DNA of 64,000 nucleotides from Anthracocystis setariae (Eukaryota > Basidiomycota > Ustilaginomycetes > Ustilaginales > Ustilaginaceae). The stretch spans positions 310,001 to 374,000 of the forward strand of contig CAKMXJ010000023.1 in NCBI GenBank assembly GCA_928724745.1. Direction: 5' to 3'. Below, one piece after another: positions 1-10,478 of the stretch (position 1 is its first letter; the number at the start of each line of letters is the position of its first letter). The notes below the pieces were generated by a model, which was not told where the DNA came from, ran no database searches, and was given only the letters and a program-made list of their open reading frames with translations. Position numbers and translations under genes: made by a program.

Positions 1-1
1 C

Positions 2-343
2 CAGCTTGGGTTTCCCAGTCGTCACTTGGGTGCGATCCAGATGACCACCGATACCGCGCTCGGCGTCACGAAACGCTGCGTCGAAGATGGTTGTCTCCTC
101 AACCTCGACGATACCAAAGAACAGGAGCAAAGGTGGGGAGATGCAAGTCAAACCGAAAGCAAGATCGAATGGGTCGATCATCCCGAACTCAACTTTGGCC
201 ATGGCGAAAGCGTTCAGATGCCGTTCCGTTACATGGTCGACCCCAAAAGACCTACCCTGCCCAACGCCAACAAACAACCCCTCATGCCAAACGGAATGCG
301 TCAACTCATCCACAACGACCTCTCGAGAAGCTTCGAATTCTAA
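2..343 (+). CDS. C-terminal end of an unrecognised protein, cut by the window edge
   Basis: The frame is open from base 2 and ends at a TAA at 341-343, giving about 113 residues. Composition is that of a normal soluble protein, mixed charged and polar without low-complexity runs, and no methionine near the window edge looks like a true start, so this is probably the 3' end of a longer gene. I see no family motif and no membrane segment or signal. The next gene, GTP cyclohydrolase I, lies on the other strand and ends 254 bases away, so the two are tail to tail. It could also be a chance open frame. Function not assigned. Confidence 0.5.
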   Translation, partial: QLGFPSRHLGAIQMTTDTALGVTKRCVEDGCLLNLDDTKEQEQRWGDASQTESKIEWVDHPELNFGHGESVQMPFRYMVDPKRPTLPNANKQPLMPNGMRQLIHNDLSRSFEF

Positions 344-597
344 TCCCCGCCCCGCAATACACCAGACTAGACCTGCCAAAAGCAAACCAGAATGTGTGAA
401 AGATTGAAAAAGTACACTGCTGTTGAAAATGCAAACCTGTAAAAAAACACTGGGAAAACTTACTATAAACAACCGATACCCAAATCGTCCTGCTGTCTGA
501 CCCGACAAACTCTGTTGAAGCGTTTCATGGCATGCTCTCGTCTTTGTTTCAGACTGCTGACTCCTGTATCTGGTTTGGCTTGAGGAACGAGGTAAGA

Positions 598-1950
598 TTA
601 CCTCTTGCCGATCAAGCTGAGGAACTCCTCCCTGGTCTTCTGCCTATCCCTGAACACGCCGAGCATGCAACTGGTCACCGTTGAAGCGCCTGGCTTTTGA
701 ACTCCCCTCATGGCCATACATAGATGCTCGCACTCGACCACCACCGCCACGCCCTGGGGCCTCAAAGCCTCATCCAACGCCAACGCCACCTGCTTGGTCA
801 AGCGCTCCTGCACCTGCAAGCGCCGCGCAAACGTCTCTGCGATCCTGGCCAACTTGGACAAGCCGATCACCAGCCGGTTCGGAATATAGCCGATATGGAT
901 CTTGCCCGTAAACGGCACCATATGATGTTCGCACAACGAAAAGATCTCAATGTCGCGCACGATCACCAGCTCGTCGTGCTCCTCGTCAAAGATCGCATTG
1001 GCAATCACATCGCTCAGCCGCACTTCGTAGCCACGCGTCATCCACAGTAACGCCTTGGCATAGCGTTCCGGCGTCTTGGCCAGGCCAGAGCGCGTAGGGT
1101 CTTCGCCGATGCACTCGAGCACGGTTTCGATCGCTTTGGCGAGACGTTGCTGGTTGGCTTCGGCTTGGGCGGGCGTGTGGTTGAGACGATCGAGCGTTGC
1201 TTTGGCTGGCCAACCGAGTCCGTTGGTGTCCATGACGGGTGTAGCGGTGCCCGAGGCGGCCCATGCGGAACCGATGTAGGTGCGTTCGCCTGTGGGCGTC
1301 CCCAATCCTCCCCCGCGAGTGGTAGCGAGCGCATCCAGATCCGGCATGATTCGCGTCGACGGAGCTCCATGCTGCTGCACAGTGCCAAGGTGCGACGAAC
1401 TCGACCGCGATAGCAACGCACTCGCCGCCGCACGCGCATTCGAATGATGCGTATGAGCCGCCACCGCCGCCGAGGCAGCCGAAGGCGACATGTTGGAAAC
1501 CGAGCTCGTAGGCGCACCAGGCGACGCTGTACCGAGATTCAGCCCCGACACGCCATTCGCTAGCGCCCAAGTCTGCGATCTTGTCTTTGGCACCGCCGCC
1601 CCATTCTCTGCATCATTGTTGTTGTTGTTGGTGGTGGTGGTAGTAGTAGTGTTGTCGTCAAGTACTATATCGCCTGGATCGCTTCCACAGTCCAGACCAT
1701 TTCCATCGGCGGCATAGACGTCTTTACTACCGCTACCACTACTGCTGTTGGTATTGGTGTTGGTATTGGATGCGACGGGATGAGCGGCTGCCGAGATTTG
1801 ATCGGTGAGACCCTTGAGTTGGGACGAGGTCATGTTGGCACGCGAGAGCGCGCTGGCGAAGAATGAGTCGAAGAACGCTGAACCCGACTCGGGTTGATGC
1901 TGCTGCTGCTGCTGCTGTTGCGACGACTGCTTATCGGAGGTATCCGTCAT
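598..1950 (-). CDS. FOL2: GTP cyclohydrolase I
   Basis: Predicted 450-residue protein that would convert GTP to 7,8-dihydroneopterin triphosphate, the first step of folate and pterin synthesis in the cytosol. The last 200 residues form the conserved domain, with the zinc-site segments CEHHMVPF and [10 protein letters not shown] supplying the Cys-His-Cys ligands, and the [12 protein letters not shown] segment near the end. The first 240 residues are low complexity (poly-Gln, poly-Asn, poly-Thr, Gly/Ser), a long fungal-style N-terminal tail. I chose the ATG at 1950 because the open frame continuing upstream to 2232 contains poly-Phe and Ser-rich translation of a polyA/T tract that looks like leader sequence. 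No intron seen. It is divergent from the BolA-like gene. Known for the family: homodecamer. The tail's function is unknown. Confidence 0.93.
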   Translation of the reverse strand: MTDTSDKQSSQQQQQQQHQPESGSAFFDSFFASALSRANMTSSQLKGLTDQISAAAHPVASNTNTNTNSSSGSGSKDVYAADGNGLDCGSDPGDIVLDDNTTTTTTTNNNNNDAENGAAVPKTRSQTWALANGVSGLNLGTASPGAPTSSVSNMSPSAASAAVAAHTHHSNARAAASALLSRSSSSHLGTVQQHGAPSTRIMPDLDALATTRGGGLGTPTGERTYIGSAWAASGTATPVMDTNGLGWPAKATLDRLNHTPAQAEANQQRLAKAIETVLECIGEDPTRSGLAKTPERYAKALLWMTRGYEVRLSDVIANAIFDEEHDELVIVRDIEIFSLCEHHMVPFTGKIHIGYIPNRLVIGLSKLARIAETFARRLQVQERLTKQVALALDEALRPQGVAVVVECEHLCMAMRGVQKPGASTVTSCMLGVFRDRQKTREEFLSLIGKR

Positions 1951-2235
1951 ACCTGAATGCAATCGAGAGATGAGGTCGAGGGTAGAAGCGAGGAAGCATG
2001 TCAGTGTGGAGAGGGCGAACGAAAAAGTCTTAAATTTCAAATCCACTCTCTGCACGTTTTCCAGACAAAAAAAAAAAAAAGATGAAAAATCGGTATGGCG
2101 GGGATTCCGATTGTCTCGCTCTCTCCACTTTTGTTGGGGGTTTGATGTCGTCGGGATGTCCGGTTGAGCGGGAATGCTTGCTTGTCGACCTATCACCACG
2201 CACTCGGGATCTTGCTGGCAATCACACTTCAAAAG
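1951..2235. promoter_or_regulatory. Divergent promoter between GTP cyclohydrolase I and BolA-like genes
   Basis: The 285 bases between two start codons on opposite strands must hold both promoters and leaders. A 14-base A run lies near 2067-2080. No clear TATA box is visible. The open frames crossing this stretch look like chance extensions. Confidence 0.6.
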
Positions 2236-2786
2236 ATGATGTTACGTACACTCTGCACAATCGGCTTACGCACAACGCCCAACCTCATCGTATCGACCTC
2301 GCGCGCCTTGAGTACCTCCACCACTCGAGCCAACGATATCACCGACGGCGAGGCCAAGATCCGTGAAATCCTCACCGCGCGCTTTCAACCCAGCATACTC
2401 AAAGTCCAGGACGTCTCCGGTAAGTGCCTCCTCCTTGCTCCTTTGCTCCTTTGCTCGCTCGGATTGAGCAACACTCTGATCGCTGACCCAAGATCTTGGG
2501 AAATTTTCGCGCTGGAAATCGACTTGTAGGTGGGTGCGGTTCGTTCTACGCCATCCAACTCTCGTCGAAACAGTTCAAAGGCTTGTCCACCGTCAAAGCA
2601 CACAGGCTTGTCAATCAGGAACTCAAAGATGTCATCAAGGATATCCACGGCTTACAGGTAAGCCACACCTCCCCTTCCCTTTCCCTTTTCCTTTCCCTTT
2701 CCTCCCTCTGGCTCGAGAAACACGATAGTAGACTAACAACTTCCATTCTGCTTTCGACACAGTTGAGAACCGTAGCTGAAGACTAG
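2236..2786 (+). CDS. Mitochondrial BolA-like protein (BOLA3/Aim1 type)
   Basis: Spliced gene with exons 2236-2419, 2530-2657 and 2763-2786, giving 111 residues. Both introns have GT-AG ends with GTAAG donors, and joining the first pair restores the family core [14 protein letters not shown] across the junction; then come [16 protein letters not shown] and a short C-terminal exon of eight codons including the stop. The first 30 residues are rich in Arg, Ser and Thr with no acid residue, a likely mitochondrial presequence. Members of this group assist in loading 4Fe-4S clusters onto mitochondrial enzymes together with a monothiol glutaredoxin and Nfu. Two ATGs lie side by side at 2236 and 2239, so the start is uncertain by one residue. 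Confidence 0.92.
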
Positions 2787-3145
2787 AAAACCCCCCTTTT
2801 CCGCACTCAAGAATGCACAATCCAGTCAAATCACCCATTCCAACTAACTCGCGCGCTTGAACAATCCCTCACTCGTCCACTTTTTTTTTTTTTTCAACAC
2901 CCCAATCAACCACCACAACCTTGGCTCCATCACCGCACAACTACTAAGCGCAGCAAGACGACATGGTTCGTCTACTAAATGTGAATTTTTTTTTGCGGGG
3001 GGTGGTGGTGGGTGCATCATTCCGTACTCTTGGGAAAGATGACGAATGGGCGGGTTGTGTTACATGCAATAGTGACCTTGATCCCTTTTGTTTTTCGTTG
3101 TTGGGATCAAAGAAACAGAACGACGGGAGGACGGAGACAAGGTTT
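2787..3145. other. Gene-free gap between BolA-like and eS25 genes
   Basis: Tail-to-tail intergenic stretch of 359 bases with a T run near 2881-2894 and a T/G-rich stretch near 2985-3012. It should hold the 3' ends of both transcripts. No coding signal seen. Confidence 0.6.
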
Positions 3146-3561
3146 TTACTCGGCCGAGGCACGAGTGTAGACGAGCTGACCGTTGTGGTGGATGATGCGC
3201 TTGATCTGGCCCTCACGCTCGAGGTGGCGGATAGCAACACGGGCGAGCGAACCGTTGATCTTCATACGGTCGATCAGCGTCGACTGCGAGATCATCTTGA
3301 AAGTGGGCACCTCCTTGAGAATTCGGTCGTAAGTGGGACGGTCCAAAACAACCATGTTCTGGGCCTATCGCCGGTGCAAATTGCAAAGGAAGAATGGGAC
3401 GATTGGAAAAGTCAGTGATACTGTAATGATAGTGAGAAAAAAAAAAAGCGGAAAGCGAGTTGCGAGAAACCTACCTTGTCCTTGACCTTGCCCTTGGACC
3501 ACTTCTTCTTCTTGGCAGACTTGGACGCCGCGGCGGCGATGGCAGCTTTCTTGGGCGGCAT
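3146..3561 (-). CDS. RPS25: 40S ribosomal protein eS25
   Basis: Spliced gene, exons 3475-3561 and 3146-3364 on the minus strand, 101 residues. Exon 1 encodes the Lys/Ala-rich N-terminus ending [13 protein letters not shown]. Exon 2 continues with [20 protein letters not shown] and ends with the conserved winged-helix segment [21 protein letters not shown] and VYTRASAE. Joining keeps the family reading across the junction, which supports the GTAGG donor and the TAG acceptor. It is a structural protein of the small subunit head, and in other eukaryotes contributes to IRES-driven initiation. Length matches the family (about 105). Confidence 0.95.
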
Positions 3562-4453
3562 CTGAGCGCATTGGCAATAAAGAGGGGAGGGGGGTATCGA
3601 ATGATCAGTAACCTGATCCGAGATGCGCAGCGACACGCACGAGGTTTGAGACAATCGAGATGCAGCAACAGCAAAGTCGATAAAGCGGGGGGGGGGGGCG
3701 AGCGTTACGCAAGGTATAGCGCCTAGTCGGTGGTAGATGCTGGGTGGACCAAGGCTTATGCGAATGTGACGGCCGTAGATGTGTGACGTGGAAAGCGAGC
3801 CGATGCTGAACGAGAAAAAAGGCGATTGAAGCGAAGAACGCTGACACTGCATGTTGGGGTCGGATGAAGCCAAGTTGTACGAAACGCCCGCATTGAACTG
3901 GCAGGACGATGTTGAAGGTGTCGAGATTCAATTTGGTGCTTGGACCGGTCATCGCTCTTTGGTCAACGTCCAGTCGAGCTTCTATCCTTCGCCATGATGC
4001 AGATACAGCCAGTGCCTACCCTTCTTTGATATAATGCGTAAAATCTCGTCCTGTCATAATGTCTATCCTCGTCGATGATGAAACCATTTGACAGCAATTG
4101 TTCCGTGTCTGTCGAAACATCGCTGGTTCTTTTGCAAGTAACCGCACATGTTCAGAGCATACCGATCATACCAACTGCTCTCTTTCCGACGCTTTGGAAT
4201 CATCTTGCCTAATGATCTGCTACGTCGATGTCGATTCCAGGTTGAAGTGCCAATCCCAAGATCCTGCTGAGGCATAACTACCGGTGGTGTCCATTTTGGC
4301 GCCAAGGTGTGCTGTGCGTTGTTGTGCTGTTGCTGATTGCTGATCTCGATGTACTGCCATAGTAGCGTAGCTATGATTGACTTACCTTGATGTATTTGGT
4401 GGATGACGGTGGAGAAGACCAAAAGGCCGAAGCTGCGCACTATCTCCAAAGAC

Positions 4454-4485
<32 letters not shown>

Positions 4486-5331
4486 TGGGTGCGGTACATC
4501 ACTCTGTTTCTGTGTGGGTGTGTGGGTTGAGGCCATGCTCGCTCTCTCACTTTTGGGCGCGCAATGCGGCTTTCTTGAACTGTTTCGAAAATTCACCGGC
4601 ACCACAGCAGTGTTTGAAATCTCCGAGCCAGGGCTAGGGTAAATCACGTGCATCTGAGAGAAAGATCGGCCGAGCTTTCTAATTCCAAGTGATGATGTTA
4701 GAGAGAGAATAATCGACAATTGATCAGAAATGCCAAAATTTGCCACGGAAAAGTCGCACGAGAAATGGACCGAAGCAGCTATTCGAGATCGCGAGCATTA
4801 GGTGGTGGAATGCGAGAGCAACAAGCGCGGGGAGAATCTTGAGCAACAACCCTCGACGAGACGGTTGTCGGATTGTGCCATCGAGTTGATACGAGAGATT
4901 CGACTACGACAGACCCACTTTTGCTAGGGCCAAGACAGCCATGTTGTTGCTTCCACTGAGTCATGACCGTGCGTGCGTGCGTGCGTGCGTGCGACTTGAT
5001 GGCAAGCGTAAGGATCTTTCATATGATCGCGCTACAAAGTGCACCATTTGCGATCTAGACACCGCAATACGAATGAGCGATCGAGCGTCCGAACAGTGCC
5101 AAACGAAGCAACTGGCTCGCTTGATGTGCTCAATCAACTCAACAAGACGCCTACCTCGCTCTCAACTCATCGCCTGCTCGCCTGCGCTTCCTTCCGATCA
5201 GCTGCGTACCAACCGATTTCAACGAATCAGCACACAAATCGCCACTCACATGGCCACGACTTCGAGTTTCAATATAATTGCTTGAGCATGCGACCCAATA
5301 TCTATGCACCTTGGCGACGTCGAGGAATTGC
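3562..5331. other. Gene-free stretch upstream of eS25, downstream of ATP synthase subunit d
   Basis: About 1.8 kb without a convincing gene. A 227-codon open frame on the minus strand at 4063-4746 translates a CT repeat as alternating Arg-Glu and shows no family motif, so I treat it as chance. The sequence holds the eS25 promoter, a CT microsatellite and a GTGC repeat near 4968-4991. No tRNA was recognised. Confidence 0.55.
4454..4480. repeat. CT dinucleotide microsatellite
   Basis: Uninterrupted CT repeat of about 13 units in the gene-free stretch between eS25 and ATP synthase subunit d. Confidence 0.9.
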
Positions 5332-6855
5332 TTAGATAGCCGAAAGGTCTGTTGACACCATCCGAAACCAAATGCAACACGATCGTCAGTACTCCAACTC
5401 CCACCACACTACAAAAGGGACTGGGGATGCGAATGTACTCACTTCCGAACTTTTCGTCGTAACCAGGGACGGTCCATTTGCCCTTCTTGACCATCTCGTC
5501 AACAGTGCGGCCGATCTCGGGACGAGCAGCGACGACATCGTCCACAGTGAGCTGATCAAAGGGTCGTGCATCCTGGATGTTCTTGAGCGTGGCCTTGAGG
5601 TCCTTGAGCTCGGCTTCAATCTTGGAGGCGGTGGCCTGAGCTTGCTCAACCTGTTGCAAGGGTAACACACAATGATGGACGAAGAGTGTCAGCGTACCGG
5701 CATAGTGAGGCGACAGAGGGGATGACGGCACATGGTGACAGATGGTCTAAACAAGACGATGGCGATTGCTGCAGATGGTGGTCAACTGGATTTCGCCTTT
5801 GCTGGTCGATGCATTGGAGCGAGGGTGATTGAAACGCTAGGATGGAGGCAGTGCATCATGAGAATGTTGGGTTGTTGGTTGCATGTCCGTGCGCGCCACT
5901 CTGGCTTGTTCCTCTGCGGGTGTAGTTGGTGCTGGTGCCGACAATGTACATTGAGCCGGAATGCAGAAGGAGCATGCCAGGTGATCAAGATGGCCAGTAT
6001 GCTCCAGCGCTGCTCGCCACTCATAAATGCCCTCGTCCTGTACATCTGAATGACCAAGACACCCGACCACCACCATCTTTTTAGGGATGTGGAGTAACGA
6101 AATGCCGACATGATCAACCGTCTGCGTCTTGGACCCCAGCCAAGATGCGTCACCAATCGAGCCAACTCTGATATAAGGATTGACTCGAGCTGATCTCTTG
6201 GAGATGCGCCGATCGATCTTGGTTGCGCCAGTGACAGTGTTGTGCATCGGATGCGTTCCGACAGCATGAGAACGGTCACATGTCATGGCATCATCGACTG
6301 GCACTCGACCGTCATGTCATCTAGGGCGGTGATTTGCATGCGAAACATCGGTCAAGTGTTTGCTGATTTCCTCTTGAAATTGACGTCGAGATGCGATGCG
6401 ATGCGATGCGATGCGATGCGAGTTGACAAATGCGACGGTCGATGTGATAATGTTGTCGAGTGGCGATGAACCAACGAACAAACGAACGAACAAAGGAATA
6501 GGCTCCATCTGCAGCAAGCAACCAAGGAAAGAGTGGGAAAAAAAGAAGAGCAGATTATAATACCTACAGCCTTGGACTCGAAAGCGTCGATTGCCTTCAA
6601 CTGAGCCTTGACATCATAAGTGACAGGCTTGAACTCGTTCAAGATCTTCTGAGCCTGGCTGACAACATCCTTGTTGCGGAGAACCTTGTTGTAGTGGGCA
6701 AAGTCGATTTCAGTGTTCTGCTGCTTGAGCTGGCCGAGTTGACGCTTAGCATCGTCGGCACGCTTGCGGAAGGCCGAGATCTGGGCAAGCGTGTTCTTGC
6801 CAAGACCAAGGTTGGAGATCTTGGCGAGATCAACTGCAGCAGCACGTCCAGCCAT
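5332..6855 (-). CDS. ATP7: Mitochondrial F1Fo ATP synthase subunit d
   Basis: Spliced gene with exons 6568-6855, 5443-5650 and a 17-base last exon 5332-5348, giving 170 residues (yeast Atp7 is about 174). The N-terminal exon begins MAGRAAAVDLAKI and carries the helical segment DFAHYNKVLRNKDVVSQAQKI. Exon 2 starts VEQAQATASKIEAELK and ends WTVPGYDEKFG. The final exon supplies NLSAI and the stop, matching the short tail seen after this motif in relatives. All donors and acceptors are GT-AG, and phases fit (0 then 1). The protein is part of the peripheral stalk linking F1 to the membrane sector. Intron 1 is 917 bases, long for a smut gene, and contains a pentanucleotide repeat. Confidence 0.9.
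6391..6420. repeat. ATGCG pentanucleotide repeat, six units
   Basis: Six perfect tandem copies of ATGCG inside the long first intron of the ATP synthase subunit d gene. Confidence 0.95.
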
Positions 6856-8092
6856 TGTGTGTCGAAATGCGATCAAACGTGTAGGAAAAAAAAAGAAGAG
6901 AGGGAGAGAGAGGTGGTGATGATGATAGATGATGATGATGATGATGATGAGAAGCGCGTTGATGGCGGCGACGACGACGACGACGACGACGTTGATTTGA
7001 GAAGCATTCGAGATTTCGAGATGCGACGGTTCAGTTCGACTGCCAACGCGGCTCTGCACCTGTGTGTGTGTGTAAATTTCAACCTAATGCTTTCCTATCG
7101 CTTCCGAGAGAACAGGAGACAACAGAACAGACGATCACGCATTTGTGGCCATTTAACAGTGTTAGACTTTGCTTTTACCAACGCTTACACTATCTCGTGC
7201 GACAACATCACCATAAACTAAGTCTGTGCGCCGTACGAAAAGAAAAAGAAAAAGAAAAAAAATGGTAACACAAATGCGGAAATGTGGCTTTTCTGGGCTT
7301 GGCTGCCGCATACGGTATGCTTCTGCGGCTCGCGCCATGCAGCCGAGAATGCGCTTTATGCCCCCTCACAGCTTGTTGAATCTCGAGCTATCTCTGTCTC
7401 TCTTGCTCTACTCTGACATGAACCATTCTTGATGATGCTGATTGCTTGCTTAGTTTGGCATCTGTGCACAAGCTGGCTGCAAACCAGTTGAAGCATTCAC
7501 TGCGTTGATGTGCAGCTCTAGCCAAAAGAAGAAAAAAGAAAAAAAAAAAAAGCCACGTTCCAGACCGTGCGTACGCTAAAGGCGGGTTTGGGTGGTGGTG
7601 ATGGTGATGGTGGCTGATGCGCAGCGTGGAAAAATGCCGGGTATCGCCCAAGAAAGGGTTTTTGTTCTGCAATTGTCTGTTGTTGTGCATTTATAATTTA
7701 TATATTTTATTTATTATTGGCTGCGTGTCGAATGGCTAAGAATTGTGGCTTCCGAGTTGGCGATATGCGCGTTTTGAATCAATTCTGAAAGCAGAACGCA
7801 CAGTCCATTTCTTTGACAATTGCTGCAATTTAATAATAATATTATTATTTTGATTTATGTCCCATCATCCGTGCTTGTCCTCCTTCATCCATTCATTCAT
7901 CCATTCATCCATCATCATCCTTCTCGCTTCAGCTTCATCACTCTTACTCTCATCCGTATCCTCACCATCCATCATCACTTCCATATCTACTCCTGCATAC
8001 AAACCCCAACATCGTCTTTGACGCCAACTTTCTGGCAACCTTGCACCAGACGCAGTTGCTCAGATCATTGCTGCACAACCGCTTGCACATAC

Positions 8093-8149
<57 letters not shown>

Positions 8150-8213
8150 CACTTTACATCTGTCGCCCTCTTCAAGCTCAGGTATCATCTCTTGCGCCAG
8201 TCGCTTTGCCACC
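6856..8213. promoter_or_regulatory. Divergent promoter region of ATP7 and the PKA regulatory subunit gene
   Basis: 1.36 kb between two divergent start codons. It contains GATGAT and GACGAC trinucleotide repeats near 6926-6991, A-rich tracts, AT-rich sequence near 7690-7715 and 7830-7855, and the AC repeat just before the PKA-R start. No coding signal is visible. Confidence 0.6.
8094..8145. repeat. AC dinucleotide microsatellite (about 26 units)
   Basis: Perfect AC repeat of about 52 bases ending 68 bases before the PKA regulatory subunit start codon, probably within the 5' leader or core promoter. Confidence 0.92.
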
Positions 8214-9710
8214 ATGTCTTTGCCAGCCAACTACCAATCTCTTGTCAACGACCTCTCTCGCGAACTCGCACGCGCTCGTCCAACCGATGCTCTCCAGTTC
8301 TGTGCCAACTGGTTCAACACCAAACTCGAAGAACAGCGTCGCTCCTTTTTCGCTTCGTCTGCCAACAATGCCTCTTTCCAGCCCGCTTCCATAGGTCCTT
8401 CCGATGTCGTCGTCTCGCCCGGTCTCGCTTCTCCAACACAGCGCACCTCCTTGTTCAATCAGGATCCGTTTTCGCAGCCACCTGGCTCCAACACTACCGC
8501 AATGTCGTTGGATCCCACTCAACCATCGGGATCCGTCGCTGCGGCTGACTCTGGCTCTCCAGCGACCCACCTGCCACCCAAATCCTCTTCGACCAACAAC
8601 GCAACCACGCTTCTGATCCCGCCCACCTTCAACCTCGGCCGCAGAACCAGCGTGTCGGCCGAAAGCATGGCTCCATCCACCGTCAACGCCGAGGCCGACG
8701 GCAAGCCTCTGCCCAAGACCGTGATCCCCAAATCCGAGGAGCAGATGCAGAGGATCAGGCAAAGCATCGGCAACAACCTTCTCTTTCGCAATCTCGAGCA
8801 GGACCAGTACCGCGACGTGTTGCTCGCCATGAAGGAGGTCAAGATCGACTCCAACGTCGCCGTGATCGAACAGGGCGCGCAGGGTGACTACTTTTACGTG
8901 GTCGAATCCGGTACGCTGGATGTCTACGTTCGCTCGCCTAGCCGCCCCGGTGAGCCAGCCGCGGACAATGGCGGTGCCAACGCCAACAATTGGGGTGACA
9001 AGAAAGTATCGTACGGTCCAGCATCGAGTTTCGGAGAGCTGGCCTTGCTGTATGCGCAACCTAGGGCTGCCACCGTGGTTTCCACCAGCGCATGCACGCT
9101 TTGGGCCTTGGACAGGATCACGTTCCGATCCATTCTCATGGAGACCAACTCACGACGTAGGGCGCTGTACGAAAAGTTTCTGATGGACGTTCCTCTATTT
9201 GAGCGTCTCAGCGCTGCCGAGAGGGCCAAGATCTCGGACAGCCTCGAGCTGCGCGAGTACTCGCCCGGCGAGGCTGTGCTTTCGCAAGGCGAACGTGGCT
9301 CCGAGTTTTTCATCATTGTGGAAGGCGAAGCGCAGGTGCGCAAGACCAAAGGTGGCAAGGACGAGACGGTGGGCAAGCTGTCGCGCGGCGATTACTTTGG
9401 AGAGTTGGCGCTGCTCAACAATGCGCCAAGGGCAGCCACCGTAGCCGCGGCCACCAAGTTGAGGGTGGTGACCATGAGCGAGCGCGCCTTTACCCGACTT
9501 TTGGGACCGCTGGCGGGCATTTTGGAGAGGCATGCCAAAGAGGCGTACGGCGACGAGTATTTCCAAGCTCAACAAGCTGGCAGTAGCATCCACAACCATG
9601 CCGGTTTGGCGGTCGGTCAGGACGCCAGTACGTTTCCACACCCCATGGACAGCTCGGCCAAACCCGGTGAGGGTGCATGGAGCCAGGTGAATCCATTTGC
9701 TGCTGCTTGA
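8214..9710 (+). CDS. ubc1: cAMP-dependent protein kinase regulatory subunit (Ubc1-like)
   Basis: Intronless 498-residue protein. Residues 1-45 form the docking/dimerization helix pair, then a Ser/Pro-rich linker leads to the inhibitor site RRTSV at 143-147, a phosphorylatable pseudosubstrate typical of type II subunits. Two cyclic-nucleotide-binding domains follow, with phosphate-binding cassettes FGELALLYAQPRAATV (273-288) and FGELALLNNAPRAATV (395-410); both keep the Glu and Arg that hold cAMP. The protein would hold the catalytic subunit inactive until cAMP binds. In Ustilago maydis the orthologous gene controls budding versus filamentous growth and gall formation (known for ubc1). The ATG has a good context (CCACCATG). 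The first binding domain has an Ala/Asn/Gly-rich insert at about 245-262. Confidence 0.96.
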   Translation: MSLPANYQSLVNDLSRELARARPTDALQFCANWFNTKLEEQRRSFFASSANNASFQPASIGPSDVVVSPGLASPTQRTSLFNQDPFSQPPGSNTTAMSLDPTQPSGSVAAADSGSPATHLPPKSSSTNNATTLLIPPTFNLGRRTSVSAESMAPSTVNAEADGKPLPKTVIPKSEEQMQRIRQSIGNNLLFRNLEQDQYRDVLLAMKEVKIDSNVAVIEQGAQGDYFYVVESGTLDVYVRSPSRPGEPAADNGGANANNWGDKKVSYGPASSFGELALLYAQPRAATVVSTSACTLWALDRITFRSILMETNSRRRALYEKFLMDVPLFERLSAAERAKISDSLELREYSPGEAVLSQGERGSEFFIIVEGEAQVRKTKGGKDETVGKLSRGDYFGELALLNNAPRAATVAAATKLRVVTMSERAFTRLLGPLAGILERHAKEAYGDEYFQAQQAGSSIHNHAGLAVGQDASTFPHPMDSSAKPGEGAWSQVNPFAAA

Positions 9711-10133
9711 AGCCATCATTAGGAGGAGGAGTTGAAGTATGGGTCGGGTCGGATCTTGGTCTTGGTCTTGCATAATTTGTTTGTACTCTGACATGTGCAA
9801 TCGATGTCGATCTCTGGAACCAGAATCATGTATTGCGAGGCAGTCCAGTACTGGTGTGGCGGAAGTATACTGTACTGGTTGAGCGTCGAATGTGTGCATG
9901 TGGTGTCCTCTTTTTCATATTCTGTTCATTTTCCTTTTGTTTTTGGCAAGTTGAGAGAGAGAGAGAGAGAGAAAGAAAGAGAGAGAGAAGCTGTTACTGT
10001 ATGCATGCGTGGAGGGAGCGGGCCGTGTCTGACGGTTGCATTTGAATGTCGTACTGTTGCGTGGCTGGGGAAAGGGAGTTGAGGCAGATATCAAGCCACC
10101 ACCCATCTACGCACTACCACGCACCAGCACCAC

Positions 10134-10165
<32 letters not shown>

Positions 10166-10478
10166 CGAACGCGGTCGAGAAAGGTGGCGTTTGTCAAGCC
10201 ACGGTTGTTGAGGATTGTCTCGGTGCTGTCGTGGCTCAGTTGGGCGAATGTGACATACTGCTTGTGTATAGGCAACTGCAGCACTTTTTTCGGTTGCGTG
10301 TGGGAGGCCAAGTTGCAGCAGCATGTTTGACATTATTTGGCATTTGGCTTAGGGAGTGGCGGAGGTGGGGGCTCGCTTTCGGATACATATATAAACAACC
10401 CATGCTGTGCGATTGGCGGATGGATTAGGAGGCGAGTAGCCGGACACGGCATGCAGGTGGGATCTGAGTGGTAAAACG
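9711..10478. other. Gene-free gap with homopolymer and GA repeats
   Basis: 768 bases between the PKA-R stop and the next start. It holds a GA-rich repeat at about 9954-9988, a 29-base T run at 10137-10165 and a possible TATA element (ATATATAAAC) near 10385-10394 that would suit the downstream gene. No coding signal. Confidence 0.6.

Noticed and set aside
1951..2232. N-terminal extension of GTP cyclohydrolase I up to 2232
   Set aside because: The frame is open but translates poly-A/T leader sequence and has no family similarity; the ATG at 1950 starts a normal low-complexity tail.
4063..4746. 227-codon frame on the minus strand
   Set aside because: Contains the CT repeat as Arg-Glu repeats, no motif, biased composition.
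6694..7221. Plus-strand frame over ATP7 exon 1
   Set aside because: It is the reverse of real coding sequence and of Asp-coding trinucleotide repeats.
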